A DNA stretch of 32,497 bases, taken from Thermomonas sp. (GTDB lineage: Bacteria; Pseudomonadota; Gammaproteobacteria; Xanthomonadales; Xanthomonadaceae). Both the position numbers and the translations under genes were made by a program. Location: assembly GCF_025993755.1 (NCBI RefSeq), contig NZ_JAMQHN010000028.1, positions 1 to 32,497 on the forward strand, in the 5' to 3' direction. Within the stretch, counting starts at the first letter, position 1, and the number at the start of each line of letters is the position of its first letter. Under the pieces are notes generated by a model, which was given only the letters and a program-made list of their open reading frames with translations, had not been told where the DNA came from and searched no databases. Below, piece after piece: positions 19,960 to 31,579 of the stretch.

Positions 19960-20163
19960 ATGTCGGTTGCCAAGGTCATCGAACTCACTGCTTCCTCCCC
20001 CGCCGGCATCGAGCAGGCCGTTGCCGCCGGATTGAAGAAATGCTCCGAGTCGGTGAAGAACATCCAGGGCGCCTGGGTCAACGACATCAAGGTCGTCACC
20101 GACGCAGCCGGCAATATCCAGGAGTGGCGGGTCAACCTGCGGATCACCTTCGTGGTCGAGTGA
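19960..20163 (+). CDS. Dodecin (flavin-binding storage protein)
   Basis: A 67-residue protein starting [21 protein letters not shown], the typical dodecin opening. [14 protein letters not shown] holds Trp39, which in the family stacks on the flavin isoalloxazine ring. The end [13 protein letters not shown] forms the last strand. Dodecins form hollow dodecamers that bind riboflavin, FMN or FAD and buffer free flavin. A strong ribosome binding site GAGGAG (19948-19953) lies six bases before the ATG. It precedes pdxH, an FMN enzyme, by 36 bases, which gives the pairing a plausible flavin theme, though this is inference. Confidence 0.93.
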   Translation: MSVAKVIELTASSPAGIEQAVAAGLKKCSESVKNIQGAWVNDIKVVTDAAGNIQEWRVNLRITFVVE

Positions 20164-20199
20164 GGTGCCAAAGCGCGGCGCGCGCGCGACAATGCGCGC

Positions 20200-20796
20200 A
20201 TGACCGCGCTCACGCCTGAAATCCTGGCCACCTTCGATACGCTGTTCGACGAGGCGCTTGCCGCCGGCGAGCCGGATCGAACCGCGATGGCGGTGGCCAC
20301 CTGCACGCCGGACGGCGTGCCGTCCATACGCACCGTGCTGCTGAAGGCGCACGATGCGCGCGGCTTCGTGTTCTACACCCATCTGGATGGACGCAAGGGG
20401 CGCGAACTGCAGGCCAATCCGCACGCGGCTCTGCTGTTCCACTGGCCGCGCGTGCGCAACGGCGTGCAGGTGCGGATCGAGGGCGAGGTCGAGATCGTTG
20501 GCGACGACGAGGCCGACGCCTATTTCGCCAGCCGTCCGCGCGGCAGCCAGATCGGGGCCTGGGCATCGCGGCAGTCGGAAACGCTGGACGCGCACGCGAC
20601 CTTCGAGGCGCGGCTGGCGCGGTTCGAGGCCGAATTCGAGGGTCGCGCCGTGCCGCGTCCGCCGCGCTGGACCGGTTTTCGCGTGCGGCCCCGCGCGGTC
20701 GAGTTCTGGTTCGGCGCGCAATACCGGCTGCACGAACGCCATCTGTACGAACTGGGCGACGCGGGCGGGTGGACGCAGCGGATGCTGTATCCCTGA
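20200..20796 (+). CDS. pdxH: Pyridoxamine 5'-phosphate oxidase
   Basis: A 198-residue FMN-dependent enzyme that oxidises pyridoxine or pyridoxamine phosphate to pyridoxal phosphate. FMN-binding blocks are [37 protein letters not shown] and [16 protein letters not shown]. The C-terminal family end has [13 protein letters not shown], with the conserved Arg and His. The ATG at 20200 gives [20 protein letters not shown] and a length slightly below the E. coli protein, as in related species. It follows the dodecin gene and converges on rapZ, with 39 bp between stops; a GACGCA-G-TGCGTC palindrome lies in that gap (20812-20824). Its product is the cofactor needed by MetB in this window. Confidence 0.95.
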   Translation: MTALTPEILATFDTLFDEALAAGEPDRTAMAVATCTPDGVPSIRTVLLKAHDARGFVFYTHLDGRKGRELQANPHAALLFHWPRVRNGVQVRIEGEVEIVGDDEADAYFASRPRGSQIGAWASRQSETLDAHATFEARLARFEAEFEGRAVPRPPRWTGFRVRPRAVEFWFGAQYRLHERHLYELGDAGGWTQRMLYP

Positions 20797-20835
20797 TCCT
20801 GGGGGTCGCCGGACGCAGTGCGTCGGGTGCGGCCC

Positions 20836-21705
20836 TCATTCCAGCTCGCGGTGGTGGACTGCGACTTCCTCCCAGCCGGTTTCGCGGCAGTGCCGGGCCA
20901 GGCGTTCGGCCAGATAGACCGAGCGGTGGCGGCCGCCGGTGCAGCCGAAGCAGGTCGTCACGTAGCTGCGGGTGTCCGAGCGCAGCCCGGGCAGCCAGCC
21001 GTCGAGGAATCCCTGCACCTGTGCGACGTAGGCTTCCACGTCGGGCTGGCCATCGAGGTAGGCGCGCACCGCATCGTCACGGCCCGACAGGGGCCGCAGC
21101 CGCGCGTCCCAGTGCGGGTTCGGCAGGACCCGGGTGTCGAACACGAAGTCGGCGTCGGCGGGAACGCCGTGGCGGTAGGCAAAGGACTGGAACAGCAGCG
21201 ACAGGCCGGTGCCGACCAGGCCGAACTCGGTCAGCACCGCGCGCCGCATCTGGTGGACGTTCATCTCGCTGGTGTCGATCAACACGTCGGCGATCTGGCG
21301 CAGCGGCTTGACCGCCTGCCGATCCAGCGCGATCGCGTCGGCCAGCGCCAACCCGAGGTGGCTGAGCGGGTGCCGGCGGCGGGTGTCGGCGTAGCGCCGC
21401 AGCAGGGGTTCGTCGCGCGCTTCGAGAAACAGCATGCGCGGGCTGATGCCCAGTGCGCCGACCTGCGACAGCGCCGCGGGGACATCGGACAGGTCGCCGA
21501 AATTGCGCGCGTCGATGCCGACCGCAATCCGCGAAGGCGGCGTTTCGCTCTCGGCCAGGCGGCGCACGAATTCCGGCAGCAGCTGCGCCGGGAGGTTGTC
21601 GACGCAGTAGTAGCCAAGGTCTTCCAGCGCGTGCAGCGCGCCGGATTTGCCCGATCCGGACATGCCGCTGACGACGACCAGGTCGGACAGGGGCGAAGCG
21701 TTCAT
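20836..21705 (-). CDS. rapZ: RNase adapter protein / nucleotide-binding protein RapZ
   Basis: A 289-residue P-loop protein. Walker A is GMSGSGKS (residues 14-21). [12 protein letters not shown] and the GIDARNF stretch follow. The C-terminal signature is [20 protein letters not shown]. In E. coli RapZ guides RNase E to the small RNA GlmZ to control glucosamine-6-phosphate synthase. In other species the partner is less clear. The start overlaps the hprK stop by four bases (ATGA). In Xanthomonas a PTS IIA-HPr-EI set follows rapZ; here pdxH converges instead, so that part is not present. Confidence 0.95.
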   Translation of the reverse strand: MNASPLSDLVVVSGMSGSGKSGALHALEDLGYYCVDNLPAQLLPEFVRRLAESETPPSRIAVGIDARNFGDLSDVPAALSQVGALGISPRMLFLEARDEPLLRRYADTRRRHPLSHLGLALADAIALDRQAVKPLRQIADVLIDTSEMNVHQMRRAVLTEFGLVGTGLSLLFQSFAYRHGVPADADFVFDTRVLPNPHWDARLRPLSGRDDAVRAYLDGQPDVEAYVAQVQGFLDGWLPGLRSDTRSYVTTCFGCTGGRHRSVYLAERLARHCRETGWEEVAVHHRELE

Positions 21706-22658
21706 GGCGTGGCGCGTTCCAGGAAGTGGCTGTGGCGGGCGAGGAAGGCCGCCGCCGGATCGATGCCCTTGCTGCGCAGGATGTGCATGCGGGTGGCGGC
21801 CTCGGTCAGCACCGCCAGATTGCGGCCGGCCATCACCGGAACCGTGATCATCGGCACGTCCAGATCCAGCACGCGGCGCACGCCGAGGTCGCCGGTCAGA
21901 CGTTCGATGCCGCTTTCGCTGCCGCCGGAGGACGGCTTGCTGAGGTGGACGATCATGCGCAGGTACTTGTTCCGCTTCACCGCGGTGTCGCCGAACATCT
22001 GACGGATGTTGAGCACGCCCAGGCCGCGCAGTTCGAGCATGTCCTGCAGCAGTTCGGGGCAGGTGCCGTCGAGCACGTCGGGCGCGATCTGGGTGAATTC
22101 GGGCGCGTCGTCGGCGACCAGCCGATGGCCGCGGGTAATCAGTTCCAGCGCCAGTTCGCTCTTGCCGGAGCCGGATTCGCCGGTGATCAGCACGCCGATC
22201 GAATAGATCTCCATGAACACGCCGTGCAGCGTCACGCGTGGGGCCAGCGTGCGCGCTAGCAGGTACTGGATGTGGTTGAGCAGTTCATGGCCGCGGCGCG
22301 GCGACACCCACAGCGGCGTGTCGGACTCTTCGGCCGCCACTCGCAGGTCCTCTGGACAGGTCTGGTTGCGCGTGATCACCAGCGCCAGCGGGCGGAAGTC
22401 GATCAGCTTCTGGATGGTTTCCCAGCGCTGGCGCGCGTCGAGCTTGTCCAGCCATTCGAGTTCCTCGGAGCCGAGAATCTGGACCTTGTTGGGGTAGATG
22501 GCGTTGAGATAGCCGGCCAGCGACGGCCGCCGCGCGACCGTGTCGACCGCCTCGAGCACGCGCTCGGCGGCGCCGCGCTGTCCCGCCAGCCAGCGCAGCG
22601 CAAGGCGCTCCTGCTGGCTGGAGAACAGCTCTTCGGCGGTGATGCGTGCCGTGGTCAT
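21702..22658 (-). CDS. hprK: HPr kinase/phosphorylase
   Basis: A 318-residue bifunctional enzyme that phosphorylates and dephosphorylates a serine of HPr. The P loop GESGSGKS is at residues 160-167. The catalytic histidine lies in [21 protein letters not shown] follows. The family signature [20 protein letters not shown] is complete. The protein looks fully active. In proteobacteria it usually belongs to the nitrogen-PTS cluster. Here hpf ends 33 bp upstream, with no ptsN between, and no HPr gene is in the window, so its substrate must be encoded elsewhere. It is coupled to rapZ by an ATGA overlap. Confidence 0.95.
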   Translation of the reverse strand: MTTARITAEELFSSQQERLALRWLAGQRGAAERVLEAVDTVARRPSLAGYLNAIYPNKVQILGSEELEWLDKLDARQRWETIQKLIDFRPLALVITRNQTCPEDLRVAAEESDTPLWVSPRRGHELLNHIQYLLARTLAPRVTLHGVFMEIYSIGVLITGESGSGKSELALELITRGHRLVADDAPEFTQIAPDVLDGTCPELLQDMLELRGLGVLNIRQMFGDTAVKRNKYLRMIVHLSKPSSGGSESGIERLTGDLGVRRVLDLDVPMITVPVMAGRNLAVLTEAATRMHILRSKGIDPAAAFLARHSHFLERATP

Positions 22659-22691
22659 GCGCGCACCGGGCGTTGCAACGCGGTCATGGGG

Positions 22692-23018
22692 TCAGTCGAT
22701 CCCAGCGCTGCGGGACAGGCCTTCGCCGCGCCGCTGCTCGGTCTGTTTCTCCTTGTGCTTGACCAGCAGGCGATCAATCTTGTCGGCCAGCAGGTCGATC
22801 GCGGCGTACATGTCGGGGCCGAGGGCGTCGCCGTGGAGGGTCCGACCCGCCAGGTTGACGGTGGCGATGGCCTTGTGCGAGGGCTTTTCCAGCGCGAGCT
22901 GGACGCGGATTTCGCAGTCTTTGTCGACCCGTCGTTCGAAGCGCTCGAAGCGGGTCTCGACATAGCTGCGCAGGGCGGGCGTCACTTCGATCTGCTGGCC
23001 ATAGACTTCGATCTGCAT
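22692..23018 (-). CDS. hpf: Ribosome hibernation-promoting factor, short form
   Basis: A 108-residue protein beginning MQIEVYGQQIEVTPALRSYVETRFERFER, the standard opening of short HPF/YfiA proteins. HGDALGPDMYAAIDLLADKIDRLLVKHKEK is the conserved second half. It binds the 30S decoding region to stall ribosomes in slow growth. There is no long C-terminal dimerisation domain. Two ATGs stand in a row. A perfect AGGAGG (complement of 23024-23029) is 3 bases from the first (23021) and 6 from the second (23018), so the second is favoured. The first ATG overlaps the rpoN stop as ATGA. It lies in the usual place directly after rpoN. Confidence 0.94.
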   Translation of the reverse strand: MQIEVYGQQIEVTPALRSYVETRFERFERRVDKDCEIRVQLALEKPSHKAIATVNLAGRTLHGDALGPDMYAAIDLLADKIDRLLVKHKEKQTEQRRGEGLSRSAGID

Positions 23019-24511
23019 CATGGTCCTCCTTCGGCAGTGGGCCGCGGGCCGGTTGGCCGCGGTGCGGGTGCAATCGCCGAAGCGACGCGCACGCGTTCAT
23101 GGGAGGCAGGAATCTGCAAGGCTTCGCGGTATTTCGCGATGGTGCGCCTGGCCACCGGCACTCCCTCCTTCTTCAACGTATCGGCAAGCTTGGCATCGGA
23201 CAAGGGCTTGCGCGGGTCTTCGTTCGCCACCAGTTTGCGGATCCGGTCCTGAATGGCGGTGCTCGAGGCGCTGCCGCCGGCATCGGTCCCGATGCCCGAG
23301 GCGAAAAATGCGCGCAGCGGCAGGGTGCCGCGCGGGGTGTGGGCGAATTTTCCGGCGACCGCCCGCGACACCGTGGATTCGTGCAGTTCGAGTTCGGTGG
23401 CGATTTCGCGCAGGGTCAGCGGGCGCAGCGCCTGTGGGCCGAATTCCAGGAAGCCGGCCTGTTCGCGCACGAGGCAGCGCACCACCCGCAGCAGCGTGTC
23501 CGCCCGCGATTCCAGCGCCTTGAGCAGCCAGCGCGCTTCCTGCAGGTGGCCGCGCAGATATTCGGCGTCGGCGCCGGACGTGCGCTCCAGCAGTCGCTGG
23601 TAATCCTGCTGCAGCCCGATCCTGGGCTGGGCGTCCGGGGCCAGCGCCACCTTCCACAGGCCCTGATGGCGCCAGATCACGCAATCCGGCCGTACATAGG
23701 CATCCGCGGGCAGGGCGCCGAAACGCGAGCCCGGGCGCGGGTCCAGGCTTTGCACCAAGGCGACCGCGACGCTGGCGTCGGCCGGGCTGCAATCGAGCTT
23801 GGCGGCAAGTTCGCCCAGACCCAGGCGCGGCAGGCGGTCGAGCAGGCTGGTGACGAGCAACAGGGCCAGGCCGCGGCCCGGCGTGTTGTCCGTCAGGGCG
23901 CGCAGCTGCGCCTGCAGGCATTCGCCGACGTTGCGGGCACCGGACCCGATCGGGTCGAAGCACTGGATCCGGTGCAGGACCGGAAGCATCTGTTCCGGAC
24001 TGACGTCGAGTTCGGGGCGCAGGCTGGCGGCCAGCGTGTCGAGATCGTCGCGCAGGTAGCCGTCGTCGTCGATCGATTCGATCAAGGCGACGCCGATGCG
24101 GGTTTCCAGCGGGCTGAAGTGGCCCAGGTGGAGTTGCAGCAACAGGTGATCGCGCAGGCTGTCTTCGGTCGCCTGCTGGGCGAAATCGTCGCTGTGTTCG
24201 GCGCCGGTCGCGCGCGATCCGTGTTCCTGCCAGAGGTCGAATTCCGGCCCCGGCTCGGGCTCGGAAACGGCGTCGGATACTGCTTCCGACGCGGTTTCCA
24301 CGGCCTCGGGCAGCTCGCCCGCGTCCGCGCCATCCGTGTCCTGCTCCTCGGTCCAGTCGAGCAGGGGGTTGCTGGCGACCGCCTCGGCGATTTCCGCCTC
24401 CAGCTCGACGCTGGACAGTTGCAGCAACCGGATCGCCTGGCGCAGCTGCGGCGTCAGGACGAGCTGTTGCTGGACGGAATGGGACAGGCGCGGCTTCACG
24501 ACCCCAAGCAT
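23018..24511 (-). CDS. rpoN: RNA polymerase sigma-54 factor
   Basis: A 497-residue sigma-54. Region I is glutamine- and leucine-rich (LSHSVQQQLVLTPQLRQAIRLLQLSS). A strongly acidic region II follows, with many Glu and Asp (about residues 55-110). The core-binding and DNA-binding parts come next: IQCFDPIGSGARNVGECLQAQL-type wording, then ELHESTVSRAVAGKF as a helix-turn-helix. The RpoN box ARRTIAKYREAL lies at 454-465. After it a 32-residue tail, rich in Pro, Arg and Ala, extends further than usual; its end overlaps the hpf start. Sigma-54 directs genes for motility, nitrogen and envelope functions and needs bEBP activators. It is 44 bp downstream of lptB. Confidence 0.96.
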   Translation of the reverse strand: MLGVVKPRLSHSVQQQLVLTPQLRQAIRLLQLSSVELEAEIAEAVASNPLLDWTEEQDTDGADAGELPEAVETASEAVSDAVSEPEPGPEFDLWQEHGSRATGAEHSDDFAQQATEDSLRDHLLLQLHLGHFSPLETRIGVALIESIDDDGYLRDDLDTLAASLRPELDVSPEQMLPVLHRIQCFDPIGSGARNVGECLQAQLRALTDNTPGRGLALLLVTSLLDRLPRLGLGELAAKLDCSPADASVAVALVQSLDPRPGSRFGALPADAYVRPDCVIWRHQGLWKVALAPDAQPRIGLQQDYQRLLERTSGADAEYLRGHLQEARWLLKALESRADTLLRVVRCLVREQAGFLEFGPQALRPLTLREIATELELHESTVSRAVAGKFAHTPRGTLPLRAFFASGIGTDAGGSASSTAIQDRIRKLVANEDPRKPLSDAKLADTLKKEGVPVARRTIAKYREALQIPASHERVRVASAIAPAPRPTGPRPTAEGGP

Positions 24512-24555
24512 AGCCGCGAAGGCGTTGCCTTGCCGCCTTGCCGGAGGCGGGTCGC

Positions 24556-25275
24556 CTACAGCCGGAAACCCTCGCCGAGATAGACCCGGCGAACCTCCGG
24601 GTTGTCGAGCAGGTCGGCGGGCGCACCCTGTGCCAGCACCGCGCCTTCGGCCAGGATGTAGGCGCGATCGCAGATGCCCAGGGTTTCGCGGACGTTGTGG
24701 TCGGTGATCAGCACACCGATGTCCTTTTCGCGCAGGTGGCGCACGATGCGCTGGATTTCGTTGACCGAAATCGGATCCACGCCGGCGAAGGGTTCGTCGA
24801 GCAGGATCATGCGCGGCTTGCCGGCCAGCGCGCGGGCGATCTCGACCCGCCGGCGTTCGCCGCCGGAGAGGCTGGCTCCGGCCTGTTCGGCGACGTGGCC
24901 GATCTGCAGTTCGTCGAGCAGGGAATTGAGCTCGTGCTCGCGACCGGCATCGTCCAGATCCGGGCGCAGTTCCAGCACCAGCCGCAGGTTGTCGGACACA
25001 CTCAGCTTGCGGAACACCGAGGCTTCCTGCGGCAGGTAGCCCAGCCCGAGACGGGCACGGGCGTACATCGGGCGGTCGGTGATGTCGACCTCGTCCAGCA
25101 CGATCCGCCCGGCGTCGGCCTCGATCAGGCCGACGATCATGTAGAAACAGGTGGTCTTGCCGGCGCCGTTCGGGCCGAGCAGGCCGACCACCTCGCCGGG
25201 ACCGAGCGACAGGCCGAACTCGTGCACGACGTCGCGCTTGCCGTAGCGCTTGCGCAGCCCTTGCGCCACCAGCAT
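24556..25275 (-). CDS. lptB: LPS export ABC transporter ATP-binding protein
   Basis: A 239-residue ATPase that powers extraction of lipopolysaccharide by LptFG. Walker A is GPNGAGKTT (from Gly34). The Q loop is [14 protein letters not shown], the signature [15 protein letters not shown], Walker [14 protein letters not shown], and the switch histidine lies in ITDHNVRET. The C-terminal end [12 protein letters not shown] is typical of LptB. The start ATG shares one base with the lptA stop (TGATG). The ORF can be read further upstream within lptA, but this is another frame of lptA. Neighbours lptA and lptC complete the bridge; lptF, lptG and lptD are not in the window. Confidence 0.97.
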   Translation of the reverse strand: MLVAQGLRKRYGKRDVVHEFGLSLGPGEVVGLLGPNGAGKTTCFYMIVGLIEADAGRIVLDEVDITDRPMYARARLGLGYLPQEASVFRKLSVSDNLRLVLELRPDLDDAGREHELNSLLDELQIGHVAEQAGASLSGGERRRVEIARALAGKPRMILLDEPFAGVDPISVNEIQRIVRHLREKDIGVLITDHNVRETLGICDRAYILAEGAVLAQGAPADLLDNPEVRRVYLGEGFRL

Positions 25276-25793
25276 CAGGGCGATCCTCCGGCGGCCGGCG
25301 CGGACTTGGGCAGGATCCGCATCCGCACGCGCCCGCCGCCGTCGCCGCCGCTTTCGATCTGCCCGGTCTTGAGGTTGTAGACCACCCGCTGGCCGTTGAG
25401 GCTGCCGCGCTGCTGGTGGATCGTCACGTTGCCGGTGAGGACCATGACCTCGCTTTGCATGTCGTAATCGACGTTGGCGGCGGCCGCCTGGATGCGGTCG
25501 CCGTCGTCCATGTCCTGCTGCAATGTCACGCCACCGCTGAGTTGGGCGCGGCTCGGGTTGCCGTTGCTCTGCGAAATGACCGCGCGTGCCGACACCACCC
25601 GCAGCGAACCCTGGGTGATGATCACGTTGCCGGTCAGGGTGCATGTGGCATTGGCACCGAGCCCGCAGTCGCTGCGGCTGGCCTCGATGTCCATCGGCTG
25701 GGTGCGGTCGGACGTGCGCGCGCCGACGCTGCCGCAGGCTGCGACGAGCAGGACGGCGAGCAGACGAACCGCAGGGTCAGTGCTTCGGGGCAT
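25275..25793 (-). CDS. lptA: LPS transport periplasmic protein LptA
   Basis: A 172-residue OstA-like protein of the periplasmic LPS bridge. Beta-jellyroll wording can be read: [39 protein letters not shown]-type [40 protein letters not shown]. The N terminus [15 protein letters not shown] has a hydrophobic stretch ending in VAAC (Cys20), a good match to a lipobox. LptA is normally soluble, cut by signal peptidase I, and a VGA-R site six residues later is the alternative. Its start lies inside the end of lptC (17 bp overlap), and its stop shares a base with lptB, so the three are made together. Confidence 0.92.
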   Translation of the reverse strand: MPRSTDPAVRLLAVLLVAACGSVGARTSDRTQPMDIEASRSDCGLGANATCTLTGNVIITQGSLRVVSARAVISQSNGNPSRAQLSGGVTLQQDMDDGDRIQAAAANVDYDMQSEVMVLTGNVTIHQQRGSLNGQRVVYNLKTGQIESGGDGGGRVRMRILPKSAPAAGGSP

Positions 25794-26331
25794 AGCGGTT
25801 GCGCACCTGGGACAGAAGGGAGACCTGGCGGCGCTCGAAATCCGCCAGCAGGCCCGTGCCTTCCATTGTAAGGCCGGGACGGGTGATGGTGACCTTGCCG
25901 TCGGACGTGGCGCGGTTGTGCTCGAGATCCAGGGTGAGCTGGTCGGATTCGATCCGGGTAATGGGGGGCTGGTCAGCGGGACTCTGGGCGCTGACCTGCC
26001 CGCGCACTTCGAGGTGGTCGCCGCTGGCCGGAACCAGACCCTCGTCGGCGCGCACTTCCCAATAGTGCCCTTGCGGGTCGGGCACCAGGAACTTCGGCGT
26101 GGCCAGATGGATGGTCCGGTCGGCCGGGTTGCGCTGCAGGACCGGGCCGCTCAGGGTGAACTGTTCCTTGCCGCGCTTGTCGAGCGAGGTGATCTCGTAA
26201 TCGCGCAGGAGGTAGTCGGGCCGCGAGCGCAGCACGCCGTCGTCGACCGGGTGCGAGTTGCGCCAGACCGACCAGCCGCTGGCGATCGCCGCCGCCAGCA
26301 GGAGCAGGGTCAAGGCGGTGCGCCAGCTCAC
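25777..26331 (-). CDS. lptC: LPS export protein LptC
   Basis: A 184-residue inner-membrane-anchored protein that passes LPS from LptBFG to LptA. One N-terminal membrane helix (TALTLLLLAAAIASGWSVW) is followed by a periplasmic LptC/OstA fold: RPDYLLRDYEITSLDKRGKEQFTLSG, YWEVRADEGLVPASGDHLEVRG, and ESDQLTLDLEHNRATSDGKVTI. The gene sits 22 bp after kdsC and overlaps lptA. Length and order match the gammaproteobacterial kdsD-kdsC-lptC-lptA-lptB arrangement. Confidence 0.94.
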   Translation of the reverse strand: MSWRTALTLLLLAAAIASGWSVWRNSHPVDDGVLRSRPDYLLRDYEITSLDKRGKEQFTLSGPVLQRNPADRTIHLATPKFLVPDPQGHYWEVRADEGLVPASGDHLEVRGQVSAQSPADQPPITRIESDQLTLDLEHNRATSDGKVTITRPGLTMEGTGLLADFERRQVSLLSQVRNRYAPKH

Positions 26332-26353
26332 GCGCGGACCTGCCGGGGCGGCG

Positions 26354-29442
<3,089 letters not shown>

Positions 29443-29450
29443 GCGCGACG

Positions 29451-29972
29451 TCAATCCGATTCGCGCAGAAGCGCGAGGTAGCGCTGAAGATCGTCGTCGC
29501 TGAAACAGCAGAAAACGATGCGGCGCAGGCTGTGCGATCGGTGCGCGCGCACCGTGGCGACGGCGATGCGCGCCGCCGCGTCCTTTGGATAGCCGTACAC
29601 GCCGGTGCTGATGGACGGGAAGGCGAGCGAACGCAGGTCGCATTGCTCCGCAAGCGCCAGCGAATGGGCGTAGCAGGCGGCCAGCAAACCCGGTTCGCCC
29701 GCGTCGCCGCCCTGCCAGACCGGCCCGACGGCGTGGATGACGTGGCGGGCCGGCAGCCGATGGCCGGAAGTGATCTTCGCCTGGCCGGTGGCGCAGCCGC
29801 CGAGCGTCCGGCATTCCTCCAGCAGTCCCGGGCCGGCGGCGCGGTGGATCGCGCCATCCACGCCGCCGCCGCCGAGCAGCGTCCCGTTGGCGGCGTTGAC
29901 GATGGCATCGACCGCGAGCGTGGTGATGTCGGCCCGGATCGCCTCCATCCGCGGCGGCTGCGGATCGTTCAC
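29451..29972 (-). CDS. Macrodomain protein (ADP-ribose hydrolase, YmdB-like)
   Basis: A 173-residue single macrodomain. [36 protein letters not shown]-like wording carries the ADP-ribose loop 1. [27 protein letters not shown] follows, and [18 protein letters not shown] is loop 2. Such proteins remove ADP-ribose or act on O-acetyl-ADP-ribose; YmdB also modulates RNase III in E. coli. A GTG start at 29972 overlaps the L,D-transpeptidase stop as GTGA, which fits translational coupling; the in-frame ATG at 29948 (MEAIRAD) is the alternative. It is the last gene of the minus-strand set and converges on murA. Confidence 0.88.
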   Translation of the reverse strand: MNDPQPPRMEAIRADITTLAVDAIVNAANGTLLGGGGVDGAIHRAAGPGLLEECRTLGGCATGQAKITSGHRLPARHVIHAVGPVWQGGDAGEPGLLAACYAHSLALAEQCDLRSLAFPSISTGVYGYPKDAAARIAVATVRAHRSHSLRRIVFCCFSDDDLQRYLALLRESD

Positions 29973-30475
29973 GGGTTGATCTCGATCGGCGTTGGCACCC
30001 GCACCAGCCGCCACAGCGTCGTCATGTCGGCATTCGACAGCGCGATGCAGCCATCGGTCCAGTCGTAGGGAAGGGCCTGGGTCGAGTTGGCGGGCAGGCG
30101 GAATCCGTTGGGCTGGCCGTGGATCATGATCGCGCCGCCCGGGCTGACGCCGAGACGGCGCGCGTTGGCGCGATCGGCGGCATTGGGATAGGAAATGTGG
30201 ATGGCGCGATAGAAACTGCTGTCGGCCTTCTTGAAGTCGAGCATGTAGCGGCCTTCCGGCGTGCGGCGGTCGCCCTCGCGCTGCTTGTGGCCGACCGGCG
30301 TGCCGCCGAGCCGGATCGAAAACCGGTGCAGGACGACGCCGTTGCCGATCAGGCTCAGGGTGCGTGCCGCCTTGTCCACCCGCACCAGATCCACCTGCGC
30401 GGACTGCGCGCGCGGCTGCGGACCGGCCAGCGCCAGCAGCATCAGCAATGGCAGCAGGAGCAGGTTTCTGAACAT
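29969..30475 (-). CDS. Exported L,D-transpeptidase family protein
   Basis: A 168-residue YkuD-fold protein with signal peptide [58 protein letters not shown] and IMIHGQPNG give the catalytic His region. [15 protein letters not shown] holds the nucleophile Cys143. The DGCIALSN wording resembles the YafK/DpaA-like branch, some of which cut rather than form bonds to peptidoglycan, so cross-linking is not certain. AGGAGG lies seven bases before the ATG (complement of 30483-30488). A strong hairpin separates it from the upstream PH-domain gene; the downstream macrodomain gene is GTGA-coupled. Confidence 0.9.
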   Translation of the reverse strand: MFRNLLLLPLLMLLALAGPQPRAQSAQVDLVRVDKAARTLSLIGNGVVLHRFSIRLGGTPVGHKQREGDRRTPEGRYMLDFKKADSSFYRAIHISYPNAADRANARRLGVSPGGAIMIHGQPNGFRLPANSTQALPYDWTDGCIALSNADMTTLWRLVRVPTPIEINP

Positions 30476-30523
30476 TCGCGATCCTCCTGTTCGCGCAAGC
30501 CCCGGGCCGAACCGGAACGGCGT

Positions 30524-30544
30524 CGTCCGGGGAAGCCCCGGACG
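30524..30544 (-). terminator. Strong GC hairpin between the PH-domain and L,D-transpeptidase genes
   Basis: CGTCCGGGG (30524-30532) and CCCCGGACG (30536-30544) pair over nine bases around a three-base loop. It starts 13 bases after the PH-domain gene stop in the direction of transcription. No U tract follows, so it may be an RNA-processing or partial termination stem rather than a classic intrinsic terminator. Confidence 0.45.
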
Positions 30545-30557
30545 ATTCAGGCCCCCG

Positions 30558-31043
30558 CTAGTCCGAATCCTGCGCCGCCGGAGACTCGTGGGCCAATGCC
30601 TCCATGCCGGTCAGCGCCGCGCTGCGAAACGTGAGCGGGTGGGCGATGTAGGGAATCGGCGCGTGGGTGCCGCCCGACCCGGTGATCACCACGCTGCCGT
30701 AGTCGAACAGGCGGCCGAGGATGGTCTGGTTCACCTGCAGGCTTTCCACCTTGCTGTGCTGCAACTCCACGGTCTCGCGGCGGATGAAGCCGAATTTGGC
30801 GATGACCCGGCTGCTGGTGACGGCCAACTCGGTGGAGTGGACGTAGATCCAGGCCTTGAGCACGAGGAACAGGGCGCCCGCCAGCAGCAGGTAGCCGAGC
30901 GCCGCGAACGGCAGCGGCAGCAGCAGCGAAAGCGCGCCGCCCAGCGCCAGCCAGCACAGCGAGGGCAGATAGATGAACCAGTGGGTCCGGGCCCGCGCAA
31001 TGATCTTTTCGCCCGGAACGATGACGGATTGCACGTAGCTCAT
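30558..31043 (-). CDS. Membrane PH-domain (bPH2) protein
   Basis: A 161-residue protein. Two hydrophobic helices lie at the front (YLPSLCWLALGGALSLLLPL and AALGYLLLAGALFLVLKAW). After them comes a YdbS/YdbT-like bacterial PH domain: VHSTELAVTSSRVIAKFGFIRRETVELQHSKVESLQVNQTILGRLFDYGSVVITGSGG-type wording, then a short polar tail. Members sit in the inner membrane and their function is not known. The start MSYVQSVIVPGEKIIARARTHW is typical. It stands 64 bases downstream of the isoprenylcysteine methyltransferase-like gene on the same strand. Confidence 0.88.
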   Translation of the reverse strand: MSYVQSVIVPGEKIIARARTHWFIYLPSLCWLALGGALSLLLPLPFAALGYLLLAGALFLVLKAWIYVHSTELAVTSSRVIAKFGFIRRETVELQHSKVESLQVNQTILGRLFDYGSVVITGSGGTHAPIPYIAHPLTFRSAALTGMEALAHESPAAQDSD

Positions 31044-31107
31044 GGAGATTCCCTCTGCGCGTCGCAGCGATGGTAGCCGGCGCGCCTGCCGGTGGGAACC
31101 GGAACGG

Positions 31108-31569
31108 TCATAGCCAGCGCCGCGTGGCGTGAAGGTACTCCGCGTAGGGCGCTCCGAATTTTTCCAGCAGGATGCGCTCTTCCGGCTGGATCTGGAAACG
31201 GCTCAGCCAGCCGACCAGCAACACCGGAGCGACCAGCGTCAGCGGATTGGACAGCCACGTGCACACGGCCAGCAGCATCAGCAGCAGCCCGAGGTACATC
31301 GGATTGCGGGTGAAGCGATAGGGGCCGCCGCGAACCAGCGCACGGGCCTTTTCCGGCGCGTGCGGATCGACCGTGGTGCGCGCCGCGCGGAAAGCAAGAA
31401 TCCCCGACGCGCCGCTGGCGCCGCCGAGCAGGACCAGCAGCGCCGCCAGCGGCAGCCGGCCCGGCCAGGGCAGTGCCAGCGTCGGCGCGCTCCGCGCCAA
31501 CGCCCACGCCAGTCCGGCGCACAGCAGCCAGACCAGCGGTGGTGGGAGCTTCAGTTCCAGCCAGCGCAT
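31108..31569 (-). CDS. Isoprenylcysteine carboxyl methyltransferase-like membrane protein
   Basis: A 153-residue multi-pass membrane protein. After several helices, the C-terminal half reads VRGGPYRFTRNPMYLGLLLMLL and then EERILLEKFGAPYAEYLHATRRWL, the ICMT/PEMT-like signature that binds S-adenosylmethionine between RNPMY and EE. Bacterial members methylate unknown small lipophilic substrates, as no prenylated proteins are expected here. The ATG at 31569 is chosen; a GTG at 31587 would overlap the MAPEG stop region by 8 bases. It follows the MAPEG gene closely, so the two are probably co-transcribed. Confidence 0.87.
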   Translation of the reverse strand: MRWLELKLPPPLVWLLCAGLAWALARSAPTLALPWPGRLPLAALLVLLGGASGASGILAFRAARTTVDPHAPEKARALVRGGPYRFTRNPMYLGLLLMLLAVCTWLSNPLTLVAPVLLVGWLSRFQIQPEERILLEKFGAPYAEYLHATRRWL

Positions 31570-31579
31570 GTGCGGGGCA

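Noticed and set aside
18234-20333. 699-codon frame joining aroB with upstream sequence
   Set aside because: Only the last 366 codons are AroB; the upstream part runs through aroK and dodecin in wrong frames or strand.
20812-20824. GACGCA-G-TGCGTC palindrome as a two-way terminator between pdxH and rapZ
   Set aside because: The one-base centre cannot form a loop without opening pairs, and no T tract follows.
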